Positions 17,223-27,594 of a stretch of DNA of 64,000 nt are shown piece by piece. Origin of the DNA: G963665085 sp963665085 (GTDB lineage: Bacteria; Bacteroidota; Bacteroidia; Bacteroidales; JAAAOM01); NCBI GenBank assembly GCA_963665085.2, contig CAXXXS010000002.1:496001-560000 (forward strand), written 5' to 3'. Both the position numbers and the translations under genes were made by a program. Within the stretch, counting starts at the first letter, position 1. Each line of letters opens with the position of its first letter. The notes under the pieces are model-generated. The model was not told the origin of the DNA. It did not search any database and saw only the letters and a list, made by a program, of their open reading frames with translations.

Positions 17223-19667
17223 ATGAAGATCTCTTATAATTGGCTTAAGCAATACATTAATATTGATACAGATCCCGTTGAATTAGAAAAAATACTTACA
17301 GCAATTGGGCTGGAGGTTGAAGGAATTGAAACTTTTGAATCCATAAAAGGGGGATTAAAGGGACTTATAACCGGTGAAGTATTAACTTGTTCAAAACATC
17401 CAAACGCTGATAAACTTAGCGTAACTACTGTTAATGTCGGACAAGGTGAACCTCTCCCAATTGTTTGTGGAGCACCTAATGTTGCAGCTGGTCAAAAAGT
17501 TATTGTTGCTACTGTAGGTACAACATTATACAGTGGAGATGATAGTTTTGAAATTAAAAAAGCAAAAATCAGAGGAGAAGTATCTCAGGGTATGATTTGC
17601 GCTGAAGATGAGATTGGTATCGGAGATAGTCATGCTGGAATTATGGTTTTGGATGCAACAACAAAACCTGGTACTCCTGCCAGCGAAATATTCAATGTTG
17701 AAACTGATACTGTTTTTGAGATAGGACTAACTCCAAATCGTGTTGACAGCTCCTCTCATATTGGTGTTGCACGTGATTTAGTTGCCTACTTCAAACAACA
17801 ACAGAATATTGAATTAGAAAAACCAAGTGTTGATAAATTTAATACAGAAGACACAAGTCTTCCAATATCTGTTACAATAGAAAATCCTGAATCTTGCAAC
17901 AGATACACAGGTGTTTCCATTTCAGGAGTAACTATCAAGCCATCACCGGAATGGCTTCAAAATAGGCTAAAAGCAATTGGTTTAAATCCAATTAACAATA
18001 TTGTTGATATTACAAATTTTGTTTTACATGAAACAGGACAACCTCTTCATGCATTTGATGCTGAAGAAATTGCAGGCAAATCTATAATTGCTAAAAAGCT
18101 TGTTGAGGGAACAAAATTCACAACACTTGATGAGGAAGAACACACATTATCTTCTGAAGATTTAATGATTTGTGATGGCGATAAACCTGTTGCAATGGGT
18201 GGAGTATTTGGTGGTTTAAATTCGGGTGTTACAGAAAAGACCACTAATATTTTTCTTGAGAGTGCTTATTTTGATCCAGTATCTGTTCGTAAAACAGCTA
18301 AAAGACACGGGATTAGCACCGACTCCTCTTTTCGATTTGAACGAGGCGTAGATCCAGATGGAACACTATATGCTCTAAAACGAGCTGCCTTACTTATGAA
18401 GGAATTGGGTGGCGGTCAGATTTCATCTGAAATTATTGATATTCATCCTGTCAAAACAGAAAATTTCATTGTTGATATTTCATATAAAAATATTGCCCGA
18501 CTTATTGGAAAAGAGTTAGGTCAGGATACGATAAAAAATATCCTTATAGCTCTTGAAATGAAGATTCTTGAAGAAACTTCGGCAGAACTAAAAGTTGAAG
18601 TTCCTGCCTACAGGGTTGACGTACAAAGAGAAGCTGATATTGTTGAAGACATCTTACGAATCTATGGTTATAACAATATTGAATTCTCAGAAGAACTTCA
18701 TACAAGTTTGACATATTCAAAGAAACCGGAAAAAACAAAACTTACTGTAAAAATCTCCGATTTTCTTGCCAGTAAAGGTTTTAATGAAATCATGTCAAAT
18801 TCATTATCCAAAGCATCGTATTACGAATCATTAGAAACTTTGAATAATGAAAAGACTGTTAAAATTTTCAATCCTCTAAGTTCAGATTTGAATGCTATGC
18901 GTCAAACTTTGTTATTTGGTGGATTAGAGGCAATTAAATACAACTTGAACAGACAACAACAAAACATTCGTCTTTTTGAATTTGGAAACTGCTACCAAAA
19001 AATTAAAAACGAAGCCGATAAGCAAATAAATAAATATAAAGAGAAAGAATACCTGGGATTATTTCTGGCAGGCATAAAAAATCCGTTACAATGGAATAAT
19101 AGTGAGGAGCAATATACATTTTATACGCTAAAGTCTTATGCTGAAGAACTACTGAAAAAACTTAACGTGTTTTTCAAAATAAAGATTGAGGATGTTGAAG
19201 CTGAACTTTTTGATTATGCTCTGGGATATTCTGCGAATAATAAATCTATTTTAGTCATTGGTAAAGTAAATTCTGACATCTTATCTCAATTCGATATTGA
19301 TGAAGATGTTTTCTATGCTGATTTCGAATGGAGCACAATCTTCTCTATGCTGAAAAATGAGCAGGTTAAATTTGTAAGTCTTCCAAAATTCCCTGAAGTA
19401 AAAAGAGATTTTGCACTTCTAATTGATGAAAACGTAACTTTTGCTCAAATAAAAGAACTTGCTTACAAAACAGACAAGAAATTAATTAAGGATGTACAAC
19501 TTTTCGATTTATATAAAGGAGATAAAATCGAGAAAGGAAAAAAATCATATGGAATCGGGTTTACCTTACAAGATGAAAGTAAAACTCTTACTGACAAACA
19601 AATTGACAAGGTAATGAATAACCTGAAAAGGATATTTGAAATAGAACTGGGAGCTACATTACGATAA
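17223..19667 (+). CDS. pheT: Phenylalanyl-tRNA synthetase beta subunit
   Basis: An 814-residue PheT of normal length. It has an N-terminal tRNA-binding OB fold (GLITGEVLTCSKHPNADKL), a B3/B4 editing domain (NPINNIVDITNFVL, QPLHAFDAE), the B5 domain and a C-terminal ferredoxin-fold anticodon-binding domain (KFPEVKRDFALLID to the end). With PheS it charges tRNA-Phe in the cytoplasm, and its B3/B4 region edits mischarged Tyr-tRNA-Phe. The start ATGAAGATCTCTTATAATTGG encodes the family's usual MKISYNWLK. pheS is not adjacent, which is common in Bacteroidota. Confidence 0.98.
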   Translation: MKISYNWLKQYINIDTDPVELEKILTAIGLEVEGIETFESIKGGLKGLITGEVLTCSKHPNADKLSVTTVNVGQGEPLPIVCGAPNVAAGQKVIVATVGTTLYSGDDSFEIKKAKIRGEVSQGMICAEDEIGIGDSHAGIMVLDATTKPGTPASEIFNVETDTVFEIGLTPNRVDSSSHIGVARDLVAYFKQQQNIELEKPSVDKFNTEDTSLPISVTIENPESCNRYTGVSISGVTIKPSPEWLQNRLKAIGLNPINNIVDITNFVLHETGQPLHAFDAEEIAGKSIIAKKLVEGTKFTTLDEEEHTLSSEDLMICDGDKPVAMGGVFGGLNSGVTEKTTNIFLESAYFDPVSVRKTAKRHGISTDSSFRFERGVDPDGTLYALKRAALLMKELGGGQISSEIIDIHPVKTENFIVDISYKNIARLIGKELGQDTIKNILIALEMKILEETSAELKVEVPAYRVDVQREADIVEDILRIYGYNNIEFSEELHTSLTYSKKPEKTKLTVKISDFLASKGFNEIMSNSLSKASYYESLETLNNEKTVKIFNPLSSDLNAMRQTLLFGGLEAIKYNLNRQQQNIRLFEFGNCYQKIKNEADKQINKYKEKEYLGLFLAGIKNPLQWNNSEEQYTFYTLKSYAEELLKKLNVFFKIKIEDVEAELFDYALGYSANNKSILVIGKVNSDILSQFDIDEDVFYADFEWSTIFSMLKNEQVKFVSLPKFPEVKRDFALLIDENVTFAQIKELAYKTDKKLIKDVQLFDLYKGDKIEKGKKSYGIGFTLQDESKTLTDKQIDKVMNNLKRIFEIELGATLR

Positions 19668-19789
19668 AACAAAAAACGGAGAAGGAAGACCGAAAACAGG
19701 AAACAGGAAATGAAGAGCAAGCGATTATTCTGTTTCCAGTAGCAATTAGTAACCAGTTGGAATAGTAAATTTATAATTACTAATTATAA

Positions 19790-20293
19790 ATGACAGAAAT
19801 TAAGCTTTTTAAAGGCGATATCACAATACTAAAAGTTGATGCTATTGTAAATGCTGCAAACAATTCCCTACTTGGTGGTGGAGGTGTCGACGGGGCGATT
19901 CACCGTGCTGCAGGATCCAAACTTTTAGATGAATGCCGAACGCTTAATGGTTGTGAAACAGGAGATGCGAAACTCACACAAGGATATAACCTCCCATCAA
20001 AATATGTTATTCATACAGTAGGCCCTGTTTGGCGGGGAGGAAACAGTAATGAAAAAAAACTGCTTCAATCTTGTTACACAAAATGTATTCAAATTGCAAT
20101 GGAAAACAACTTCAAATCCATTGCATTCCCAAATATAAGTACAGGAGTTTATGGCTTTCCTAAAAAATCTGCTGCTCAAATTGCAATAAATACTGTTACA
20201 TCTATATGTAAAACTCCTTCTTCTTTGGAAGAAATAATCTTTGTTCTTTTCGATGATGAGAATTATAATATCTATATAAATCTCTTACCTTAA
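19790..20293 (+). CDS. Macro-domain protein, O-acetyl-ADP-ribose deacetylase type
   Basis: A 167-residue single macro domain. ADP-ribose-binding motifs are clear: [27 protein letters not shown] near residues 17-43, VIHTVGPVW, and the phosphate loop [12 protein letters not shown]. The Asn-Ala-Asn and GGGGVDGAI loops match the MacroD/YmdB class, which deacetylates O-acetyl-ADP-ribose and can remove mono-ADP-ribose from proteins. It is cytoplasmic. The 120 bases between pheT and this gene are purine-rich and repeat-like (gaaaacaggaaacaggaaat). No ADP-ribosyltransferase or sirtuin lies next to it, so its substrate is undefined. Confidence 0.93.
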   Translation: MTEIKLFKGDITILKVDAIVNAANNSLLGGGGVDGAIHRAAGSKLLDECRTLNGCETGDAKLTQGYNLPSKYVIHTVGPVWRGGNSNEKKLLQSCYTKCIQIAMENNFKSIAFPNISTGVYGFPKKSAAQIAINTVTSICKTPSSLEEIIFVLFDDENYNIYINLLP

Positions 20294-20356
20294 TAATATT
20301 TTTCAGATTAAACCGTTTTTCTCGAAGTTATAGCGTTTAATTAAAAAATCATTATT

Positions 20357-21115
20357 ATGAGAAAGTTCACAAAACCTTGCGTTATTGTATTTATATGTCT
20401 AATAGTTTCTGCTTTGGCAGTTTCTTCCTGTAAAAAAGACGACAATGATTCTACACCACCCGATGCGATTACTGATTTATCGGCTGTTCCAGGTGTTGGT
20501 GAAGTTACATTATCATGGACAAACCCAGAGAATACAGATCTTGATCAAATTGAGATTAGTGTCACCCCAGGAGGATACGTACCAGAAACAGTTACTTCTG
20601 AGACAGAAGAAATAACAATCACAAACCTCTCGAACGGTACAGAATACACATTTTCCCTTAAAGCCATTGACGAAGCCGGGAATAAATCTGATTCTGTATC
20701 TGTAACAGGCACACCGAATACGCGGTTTCGGGTCGAAGATCCTGAATTAGCAACAGCAAATAGCCAGGATTTCAGTTTAACAGAAACAAGAGAAGTAATA
20801 GTAGAAGTTACTTTTAACAGAGCTGTAGATACATCAACAGTTGTTCCCGGGGAAACAATTTACATCCTTTACGGCACTACAGTTGTTTCTGGCACTGTCA
20901 CTTACTCCAATGAGTACAAAACAATATCATTTACAACAACAGAATCAATTGGCACCTGGTGTAATTTCTCTCCTGACTGTCAATTTAGATTTGTACTTGT
21001 AGGAAATGATGCCGGTCAAGGTGTTATAAAAGATTCCGGAAATATGACATTAGATGGTGATGATGATGCAACTCTTGGAGGTAATTATGAGATTGACTTA
21101 ATTTTGCCCGGTTAA
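20357..21115 (+). CDS. Fibronectin type III lipoprotein
   Basis: A 252-residue lipoprotein with signal peptide and lipobox (LAVSSCKKDDNDS), an acidic linker, and one fibronectin type III domain (about 35-122: DLSAVPGVGEVTLSWTNP, then NGTEYTFSLKAIDEAGN). A second beta-rich domain (about 125-250, RFRVEDPELATANSQDFSL to the end) has an Ig-like appearance. The C-terminal DDDATLGGNYEIDLI may bind calcium. It is expected on the outer membrane surface or periplasmic face. Such modules bind polysaccharides or proteins. No catalytic residues are seen, and the neighbours give no hint. Confidence 0.8.
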   Translation: MRKFTKPCVIVFICLIVSALAVSSCKKDDNDSTPPDAITDLSAVPGVGEVTLSWTNPENTDLDQIEISVTPGGYVPETVTSETEEITITNLSNGTEYTFSLKAIDEAGNKSDSVSVTGTPNTRFRVEDPELATANSQDFSLTETREVIVEVTFNRAVDTSTVVPGETIYILYGTTVVSGTVTYSNEYKTISFTTTESIGTWCNFSPDCQFRFVLVGNDAGQGVIKDSGNMTLDGDDDATLGGNYEIDLILPG

Positions 21116-21132
21116 ATAAAATCCCATTATTG

Positions 21133-21240
21133 AAGAATGATGATCAGCGATTTTTGATTTTTGAAGTCGGTTTTTTATAATCATATAATTAAAAAAAATA
21201 AACCCTTCAAAAATCAAAAATCTGCATTCGAAAATCTAAA
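21133..21240. repeat. Interspersed repeat family 2: hairpin element, copy 1
   Basis: GATTTTTGATTTTTGAAG (21149-21166) is the exact reverse complement of 21205-21222, an 18-bp stem with a 38-nt loop. Outer bases (GAATGATGAT at the left; an AAATCT block at the right) also recur in the copy at 32165-32262. It lies downstream of the lipoprotein gene and of trkH, between convergent genes. Confidence 0.65.
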
Positions 21241-21322
21241 TTAGATTTTTCACAATTCATCACCCTAAGGATACAGGAAAAATTCGAAGCGAATCAAACA
21301 AATTATCGACAGGGCCTTTTTT

Positions 21323-22771
21323 CTATTTCTTCCAGAAAGTTGGAGTAAAAAGGAGTATTACAGTAAAAATTTCAAGTCGGCCAACCAACATCAGAAAAGA
21401 TAGAAACCATTTTCCAAATACCGGAACCTGACTAAAATTATCAGCTGGTCCAACATCACCGATTCCCGGCCCGATATTTCCAAGAGTTGCAGCAACAGCA
21501 CCAATTGAGGTTTCAACATCGAAACCTAAAGCAGACATTACCAAGATTCCTATTACTGCCATTAAAATATAAAAAGCTATAAAAGCAAGAATATTATTAA
21601 TAATTGAGGGTTGAATAGCAACCCTGTTAAGCCTGGATGGTATAACTGCATTGGGGTGAACCAACCTCTTAAGCTCCATATAACTATTTTTAAGCAAAAT
21701 TAAAATACGCACTACCTTAATTCCACCACCTGTTGATCCTGCAGAACCACCAACAAACATCAGCATAAGAATAAAAAATGCCAGCAAGGGGGTCCATTCC
21801 AGATAATCTGCCGTAGCAAAACCTGTTGTTGTTATAATAGATACCACCTGAAACAATGAATCGCGAAAGCATAACTCAGGATCGCCCCTTCTCATAATAA
21901 AAAGGCCTATTGCGATTGCTAAAGTGAAAATTAATGTAATTCCAAGATACCACCGAAACTCTTCATTCTCCCATACCCTACTGAATCTCCTTCGTAAAGC
22001 ATAATATGACAATGTGAAATTTACACCCGCTAAAAACATAAAGATAATTATCACATATTGAATAAAAGGAGAAGGATAGGCTGCAATACTTGCCTGTTTG
22101 GTCGAATACCCACCTGTAGCCATTGTTGTAAATGAATGACAAATAGCATCATAAACACTCATTCCTCCTATTACTAATAAGATGAACTCTGCAACCGTAA
22201 ATAAGATGTATATTCCCCAAAGGCGTTTTGCTGTTTCTGTAATTCTTGGATGTAGTTTATCTGGTGTTGGGCCCGGTACTTCAGCAATAAACAACTGCAT
22301 TCCACCAATCCCCAAAAAAGGAAGTATTGCAAGGGAAAGAACTATAATTCCCATACCTCCAAGCCATTGTATCAAACTTCTCCAAAATAATGCTCCGTGA
22401 GAAAGAGATTCGATGTCATTAAGAATAGAAGCCCCTGTAGTTGAAAATCCAGAGATAGTTTCGAAATATGCATCAGTAAAAGAAGGAATTTGCTCACTTA
22501 AGAAGAAGGGTAATGCCCCAAACAAAGAAAAAATAGCCCAACTTAATGTTACAATGATATATCCTTCCCGCTTACCCAGATTATGTTTGTGTTTTCTACT
22601 TATCAACCATAACAGACTACCTGTCAGAAAAGTTACAAATGCTGAAATCAGAAAAAAATATGCATCTGTATCTCCCATAAAATAACTAACAGGGGCACAA
22701 ATCGACATAAAAAAAGCTTCTATAATTAAGAGTAGCCCGATTATAAATAGGATAACTTTAAAATTAACCAT
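21323..22771 (-). CDS. trkH: Trk-type potassium uptake, membrane subunit TrkH
   Basis: A 482-residue integral membrane protein of the KtrB/TrkH superfamily, with about ten hydrophobic segments and pore loops such as ISGFSTTGASILND, TMATGGYSTK, TTTGFATADY and LGNIGPGIGDVG, the four expected selectivity-filter repeats. It forms the K+ (or Na+/K+) translocating pore in the inner membrane, gated by the nucleotide-binding TrkA. trkA lies five bases upstream on the same strand, so they form a two-gene operon. Length is normal for TrkH. Confidence 0.95.
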   Translation of the reverse strand: MVNFKVILFIIGLLLIIEAFFMSICAPVSYFMGDTDAYFFLISAFVTFLTGSLLWLISRKHKHNLGKREGYIIVTLSWAIFSLFGALPFFLSEQIPSFTDAYFETISGFSTTGASILNDIESLSHGALFWRSLIQWLGGMGIIVLSLAILPFLGIGGMQLFIAEVPGPTPDKLHPRITETAKRLWGIYILFTVAEFILLVIGGMSVYDAICHSFTTMATGGYSTKQASIAAYPSPFIQYVIIIFMFLAGVNFTLSYYALRRRFSRVWENEEFRWYLGITLIFTLAIAIGLFIMRRGDPELCFRDSLFQVVSIITTTGFATADYLEWTPLLAFFILMLMFVGGSAGSTGGGIKVVRILILLKNSYMELKRLVHPNAVIPSRLNRVAIQPSIINNILAFIAFYILMAVIGILVMSALGFDVETSIGAVAATLGNIGPGIGDVGPADNFSQVPVFGKWFLSFLMLVGRLEIFTVILLFTPTFWKK

Positions 22772-22776
22772 CAGGG

Positions 22777-24126
22777 TTAGTTAAAAAATTTACTTATTTT
22801 TTCAATCGCAGAAGGAAGCGCAAAAACAACAACCCTATCATTTGGTTTTATCATGGTATAACCATTGGCAATAAATCCGGTTTCTCCACGAATTACACCA
22901 CCTATTATTGAATCTTTTGGGAAGTTAATTTGTTTAAGGGAGCCATGAGTTATCTTTGAATTGGGTTTTACTTCAAACTCCATTACTTCAGCATCCGTTC
23001 CTGTAAGACATTTAATATTTGTTAGTTGCTCAGACATAGTAAACCTGAAAATACGGCTTGCTGTAATCATCTTCTTATTGATGATTGTATCAATCCCCAT
23101 ATTTTCAGCCAGGGTTATATAGTCCATATTCTCTACCTCAGCAAAAGTCTTTTTAACACCCATTCTTTTAGCAAGAATACAAGAGAGAATATTGGTTTCA
23201 GAATTTCCACTCACAGCAATGAAAGCATCCATATTTTGTAATCCTTCTTCCATTAACAGGTCGCGATCTCTTCCATCCCCGTTTATTACCAAAGCATTAT
23301 TAAGCTGATTCGAAATCTGGTAACTTTTTTCCCTGTTGATCTCAATCAATTTAACATTATGTTGCCGGCCAAGTTCTTTTGCTGTAGCACGTCCTATGCG
23401 GCTACCTCCCAGAATCATAATGTTCCTGATATCATATAATTTTTTACCAGAATACTCCATTAATTCGCTTATCCCATCATCACTTGTTTTGTTTGTGATA
23501 ACATATACAGTATCTCCTGGGAGAAATTTATCCTTCCCCCCGGGAATAATGGTTTTATAATTACGAGTAATCGCCACTGCTCTATATTCATGACGCTCAA
23601 TCTCTTGAGCTACTTCTGTGAGTGTTTTATTTATGATAGGTGCAGATTCTTCTAATTTTATTACAAAAAGAGTAAGTAAACCGTTAGAAAAATCAACAAT
23701 TTCTGTACTTCCTGTTTGGTTTATTAAACTAATAATCTCTCGAGCTGCAATTTTTTCGGGATATATCAAATAATCTATACCTAAATTATTGAAATACTCA
23801 AGGTTATCAGGATAAAGGTATTCGCCATTATCAATCCTTGCAATTGTTTTTTTTGCGCCTAACTGCTTTGCTAAAATTGCAGAAGTAATATTTGTCTCTT
23901 CATATTTAGCAACTGCAATAAAAAGATCTGCCCTCTTTATTCCTCCATTTAATAAATCACTAATGGAAATACCAGATCCTGTAAGTGTCATTAAATCTAG
24001 ATTGGCACCTATCTGTCTAAGTTTGTCTTCGTTGGGATCGAGGAGTGTGATGTCATGCCTACCCTGACTTAACATCTTCCCGATATGCGCTCCTACCGCA
24101 CCCGCACCGGAGATAATTATTCTCAT
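22777..24126 (-). CDS. trkA: Trk system potassium transport protein TrkA
   Basis: A 449-residue cytoplasmic regulator with two RCK units, each a Rossmann NAD(H)-binding TrkA-N domain followed by TrkA-C. The first begins MRIIISGAGAVGAHIGKML; the second has IMILGGSRIGRATAKEL at about residue 235. Acidic binding-site residues DPNEDKL and EINREKS follow each glycine loop. It binds nucleotides and gates the TrkH channel encoded directly downstream. This doubled form is the normal TrkA length. Confidence 0.96.
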   Translation of the reverse strand: MRIIISGAGAVGAHIGKMLSQGRHDITLLDPNEDKLRQIGANLDLMTLTGSGISISDLLNGGIKRADLFIAVAKYEETNITSAILAKQLGAKKTIARIDNGEYLYPDNLEYFNNLGIDYLIYPEKIAAREIISLINQTGSTEIVDFSNGLLTLFVIKLEESAPIINKTLTEVAQEIERHEYRAVAITRNYKTIIPGGKDKFLPGDTVYVITNKTSDDGISELMEYSGKKLYDIRNIMILGGSRIGRATAKELGRQHNVKLIEINREKSYQISNQLNNALVINGDGRDRDLLMEEGLQNMDAFIAVSGNSETNILSCILAKRMGVKKTFAEVENMDYITLAENMGIDTIINKKMITASRIFRFTMSEQLTNIKCLTGTDAEVMEFEVKPNSKITHGSLKQINFPKDSIIGGVIRGETGFIANGYTMIKPNDRVVVFALPSAIEKISKFFN

Positions 24127-24260
24127 TATCTATATGCCTTCCTTTTTTTTCGGTCACAAAGTAATGCATATTTTAACTTTTTACGTAAAAAATTTTGCTT
24201 TTTTAGACCTTTGTTAAAAAAATGGTGACTAATGTAATAATTTAAAAATAATTTGTCTTT

Positions 24261-26384
24261 TCATTGCAAATTTTGAGCGGTAAGCTGAAAAGCTCCTGAT
24301 GCTGATATAGAATGGTACAAAACGCCTAATTTATCACATTCAGAAATCCACATAAAAATATTCTTTGTACTGTTAGTTGTAGAGAATATCATTTTTTTAA
24401 CATTAAAATCCTGAAGTATTTCTTCTATTGTTATTTCCACATTATCCTGAAGTACAATGTAATCAACGTTTAATTTTTGATTATGTAAATGTTTGGAATT
24501 TTTTAGAAATAAAATTTTTTCCCCTTCAAAAACTATTAGTTTATTTTCATAAGGTAAGTTATAAACACAGAAATTACCATATTCAAAATTCGTATTCAAA
24601 TACAGGTTTGTACTCTTCTTAAATGATTTCTGTTGTATTAAATGCTCCTTCATTACATACGTAAGATTTTCACCTTCTTCATTTACTGAATCAGTAAAAG
24701 TGTATGAATGGAAACCATTAATATAAGAAAGCAATGTTGTTTTATTGTTATATAGTGTAAACGTTTTATTTCCTTTCTTTTGCGACAGCTCATAAAAATT
24801 AAATCCAAATACCATTAAAATACTTAATAGTACTATTTGCAAATATTTCACCCTCTTACAGGAAATAAAATATGCCATAAAAAATAATGAGGCATAAATA
24901 AATACAACCTGAAGTTGTGAAAAGAAAAGCCCTTCAGTTACAGAGTAACGAAGCCCGCTTATAAAAGCGGAAACTTTTAAGATTAATTCTGCTATCAGCT
25001 CAGTTAAAAAATGAAAAACAGGACCAACAACAGGTATCCAACCAAATGCAATGTAAATTAAACCAGACATAAGATTGATGAAAAATAATGGTATAGCCAA
25101 CAGATTTCCAATAATAAAATAATTTGGGAATTGATGGAAATAATATACAGTAAGTGGAAAAGTAGCAAGCTGTGCAGCTATGGATACAGAGATCAAACTC
25201 CATAGAAATTTAAGTATCTTATTTTTTAATACTACCAGATTATTAATTTTGGGTTGGAAAAATACTATCCCTAAAACCGCCAAAAAAGATAATTGAAAAC
25301 CTACTTCAAACAAATTGTTAGGATTTAACATCAACATAATAAATGCGGCTAATCCTAAACTATTATAAATTATTGTTTTACGGGACAACAGTTCTCCAAC
25401 TGCTATAGCTGAAAACATAAGTGTTGCCCTTATAACACTGGGAGAAAGGCCTGCCAGTATTGCATAAAGCCAGAGGGTACAAATAATAATTATATTACGA
25501 AAAAGTTGCACATAAAAACGATTTCCTAACAAGGCCAATAAATAAGTTAATGCCAGATATAAAATGCCAACATGTAGACCGGAGATTGCCAATAAATGAG
25601 TTATTCCGGCAGCAGAAAAAGATTCGCGTGTTTCTTCATCTAAATCATCTTTAACGCCAATTAACATTGACGATAAAAATGCGAATGTTTTACTGTCGAA
25701 CTCTTTTTCTAATTTACAAAGTATTAATTGCCTCAACTTAAATATTTTATATTCTAAGCCAACCTCATTACCTTTGTTTAAAATCCTGTAACAGTCTTTG
25801 TCTAAATATGCTGTAAAACTATATCCCCTCCGATTTATAAATGTCTTATAATCAAATTCACCCGGATTTCTTTTGTTGTTAATCAGGTTCAATTTTTGTC
25901 TAACGATAAGTTTATCTCCTGGCATTAAATCTTTAATTAAAGTATCTGCTTTAGATACATAAAAAATAACCCCTTCATTAGAACAATTGATTTTACAACT
26001 GTCTACAGCGACATCTAGTTGAACTTTTATTTGGAATGTTTTTTCCTTTTCCTGAGGAAATTCCTTAATCGTTACAACATAATTCTTTATACCCAATAAA
26101 AACGTATCATTTGAGGAGACCTCTATGTTTTTCAAGCTGAAGAATAACGCCCCAACAAAAAAGAAAAATACAAATATGCTTATGCCAAAATATGTTTGAA
26201 AAACAATTTTCTCTTTGAAATATGGGATAACAGAAAAAACAATAATAAAAACAAAAGAAATTGTCAAAAATAGAATCAGCAATAATTGACTTATTATTAC
26301 TAAATTGCGTGTGAAGATTCCCAAAATCAAAGGTAATAAAATTCTGAGAATTGGTATTTGTTTTAGTGTTTTTATTATTTCCAT
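24261..26384 (-). CDS. comEC: ComEC/Rec2-family DNA uptake channel protein
   Basis: A 707-residue protein. An N-terminal membrane-associated DUF4131/OB-like region (about 20-190) is followed by the Competence domain (about 225-500) with the motif AISGLHVGILYLAL and several hydrophobic helices, then a soluble tail of about 180 residues. ComEC forms the inner-membrane channel that brings in one DNA strand during natural transformation. The tail lacks the HxHxDH signature of the beta-lactamase-like nuclease domain found in Gram-positive ComEC. That reduced layout is usual in Bacteroidota. It is a single gene with a long spacer to its neighbours. Confidence 0.92.
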   Translation of the reverse strand: MEIIKTLKQIPILRILLPLILGIFTRNLVIISQLLLILFLTISFVFIIVFSVIPYFKEKIVFQTYFGISIFVFFFFVGALFFSLKNIEVSSNDTFLLGIKNYVVTIKEFPQEKEKTFQIKVQLDVAVDSCKINCSNEGVIFYVSKADTLIKDLMPGDKLIVRQKLNLINNKRNPGEFDYKTFINRRGYSFTAYLDKDCYRILNKGNEVGLEYKIFKLRQLILCKLEKEFDSKTFAFLSSMLIGVKDDLDEETRESFSAAGITHLLAISGLHVGILYLALTYLLALLGNRFYVQLFRNIIIICTLWLYAILAGLSPSVIRATLMFSAIAVGELLSRKTIIYNSLGLAAFIMLMLNPNNLFEVGFQLSFLAVLGIVFFQPKINNLVVLKNKILKFLWSLISVSIAAQLATFPLTVYYFHQFPNYFIIGNLLAIPLFFINLMSGLIYIAFGWIPVVGPVFHFLTELIAELILKVSAFISGLRYSVTEGLFFSQLQVVFIYASLFFMAYFISCKRVKYLQIVLLSILMVFGFNFYELSQKKGNKTFTLYNNKTTLLSYINGFHSYTFTDSVNEEGENLTYVMKEHLIQQKSFKKSTNLYLNTNFEYGNFCVYNLPYENKLIVFEGEKILFLKNSKHLHNQKLNVDYIVLQDNVEITIEEILQDFNVKKMIFSTTNSTKNIFMWISECDKLGVLYHSISASGAFQLTAQNLQ

Positions 26385-26528
26385 TTATCTGGAATTATAT
26401 ACTTTAGGTGTTTTTAGTGCACTAAATTAATTTTTTTTAAACAAATCTATTATTAGAATGTTCCTAAGGAGAGTTAATATATCATTTTTCAAAATTTATA
26501 TGAAAACATATCATTTAAAAATAACATC

Positions 26529-27542
26529 ATGAGTGATTTAAAATCAAAGTATCTAGGGATTGAAATTAAAAATCCTATCGTTGTTGGTGCAAGCAACATG
26601 GTAAGCGACATTGACACTTTAAAAAAAGTAGAGGATTCTGGGGCTGCGGCTATCGTCTATAAATCTTTATTTGAAGAACAAATTCAGTTAGAGAGCTATC
26701 AGATGGAAGAAGATATGGAAGAATATAACGACCGCAACGCTGAAATGATAAATTTATTCCCGGATATTAAACATGCTGGCCCTGAAGAACATTTAGTAAA
26801 CCTAAGAAAAACAAAAGAAAGTTTAAGTATTCCTTTGATTGCCAGTCTTAATGCAATATATAAAGAATCATGGATTGATTATGCAGCACAAATCGAACAA
26901 ACTGGTGTTGACGCATTAGAGTTAAACTTCTATGCTGTACCAAGAGAGTTGTACCAAAATTCCCAGGTAATTGAAGCAGAACAATTAGAAGTTTTAAAGG
27001 CTGTAAAAGAAAAAGTAAGCATTCCTGTAAGTGTTAAATTAAGCTATTTTTATAGTAATCCATTATCTGTTATCAGCGAAATGAGTGAGGCAGGAGCAGA
27101 TGGAGTAATTCTTTTCAACCGTCTTTTCCAACCTGATATTGATATTGACAAAGAAGAACATTTTACCCCTTTTAATTTAAGCAATGAAGCAGATAGTAGG
27201 ATACCACTTCGTTTTGTTGGTTTATTATATGGGAATGTTGCTTCTGATTTAATTGCCAGTTCAGGAATTTCTTCTGGTAAAGACGTTGCAAAAATGATTT
27301 TAGCGGGAGCCAACAATGTTCAGGTTGTTAGTGCATTATATAAAAATAAAGCAAGCCATTTAAGTGTTATGCTTAGAGAATTAGAAGAATGGATGGATGC
27401 TAAAGGTTATAAATCACTAGCAGATTTTAGAGGAAAACTATCAAGAAATAACATTTCCGATCCGTTTATTTATAAACGAGCTCAATACATTGAATTACTT
27501 CTAAAATCAAATGAAATACTTCATCCTTCAGCTTTAAGATAA
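26529..27542 (+). CDS. Dihydroorotate-dehydrogenase-like flavoprotein
   Basis: A 337-residue TIM-barrel protein of the DHOD-like FMN family (MSDLKSKYLGIEIKNPIVVGAS; SIPVSVKLSYFYSN; GADGVILFNRLFQPD; ILAGANNVQVVSALYKN). The FMN phosphate-binding C-terminal strands are recognisable. The NxSCPN segment that holds the catalytic base in class 1 DHODs is missing; here the equivalent strand reads ALELNFYAVPREL. It is therefore unlikely to be the pyrimidine enzyme PyrD. It probably oxidises another substrate or serves an unidentified role. Bacteroidota genomes often encode this paralogue, in my recollection. It is monocistronic, ending at a strong terminator. Confidence 0.85.
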   Translation: MSDLKSKYLGIEIKNPIVVGASNMVSDIDTLKKVEDSGAAAIVYKSLFEEQIQLESYQMEEDMEEYNDRNAEMINLFPDIKHAGPEEHLVNLRKTKESLSIPLIASLNAIYKESWIDYAAQIEQTGVDALELNFYAVPRELYQNSQVIEAEQLEVLKAVKEKVSIPVSVKLSYFYSNPLSVISEMSEAGADGVILFNRLFQPDIDIDKEEHFTPFNLSNEADSRIPLRFVGLLYGNVASDLIASSGISSGKDVAKMILAGANNVQVVSALYKNKASHLSVMLRELEEWMDAKGYKSLADFRGKLSRNNISDPFIYKRAQYIELLLKSNEILHPSALR

Positions 27543-27572
27543 AAAAAACCGGCGATATGCCGGTTTTTTTTA
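27543..27572 (+). terminator. Rho-independent terminator
   Basis: An A-tract, then ACCGGC-GATAT-GCCGGT followed by seven T residues, directly after the stop codon of the DHOD-like gene. It can also act in reverse for the opposing Yip1 gene because the stem is flanked by A/T tracts on both sides. Confidence 0.9.
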
Positions 27573-27594
27573 TAAATCATATTAAAAAGTCTTA

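Noticed and set aside
19668..19789. Purine-rich repeat-like tract after pheT (also near 32090 and 49925)
   Set aside because: Low-complexity purine tracts with partial similarity; no defined ends or copies, so not called as an element.
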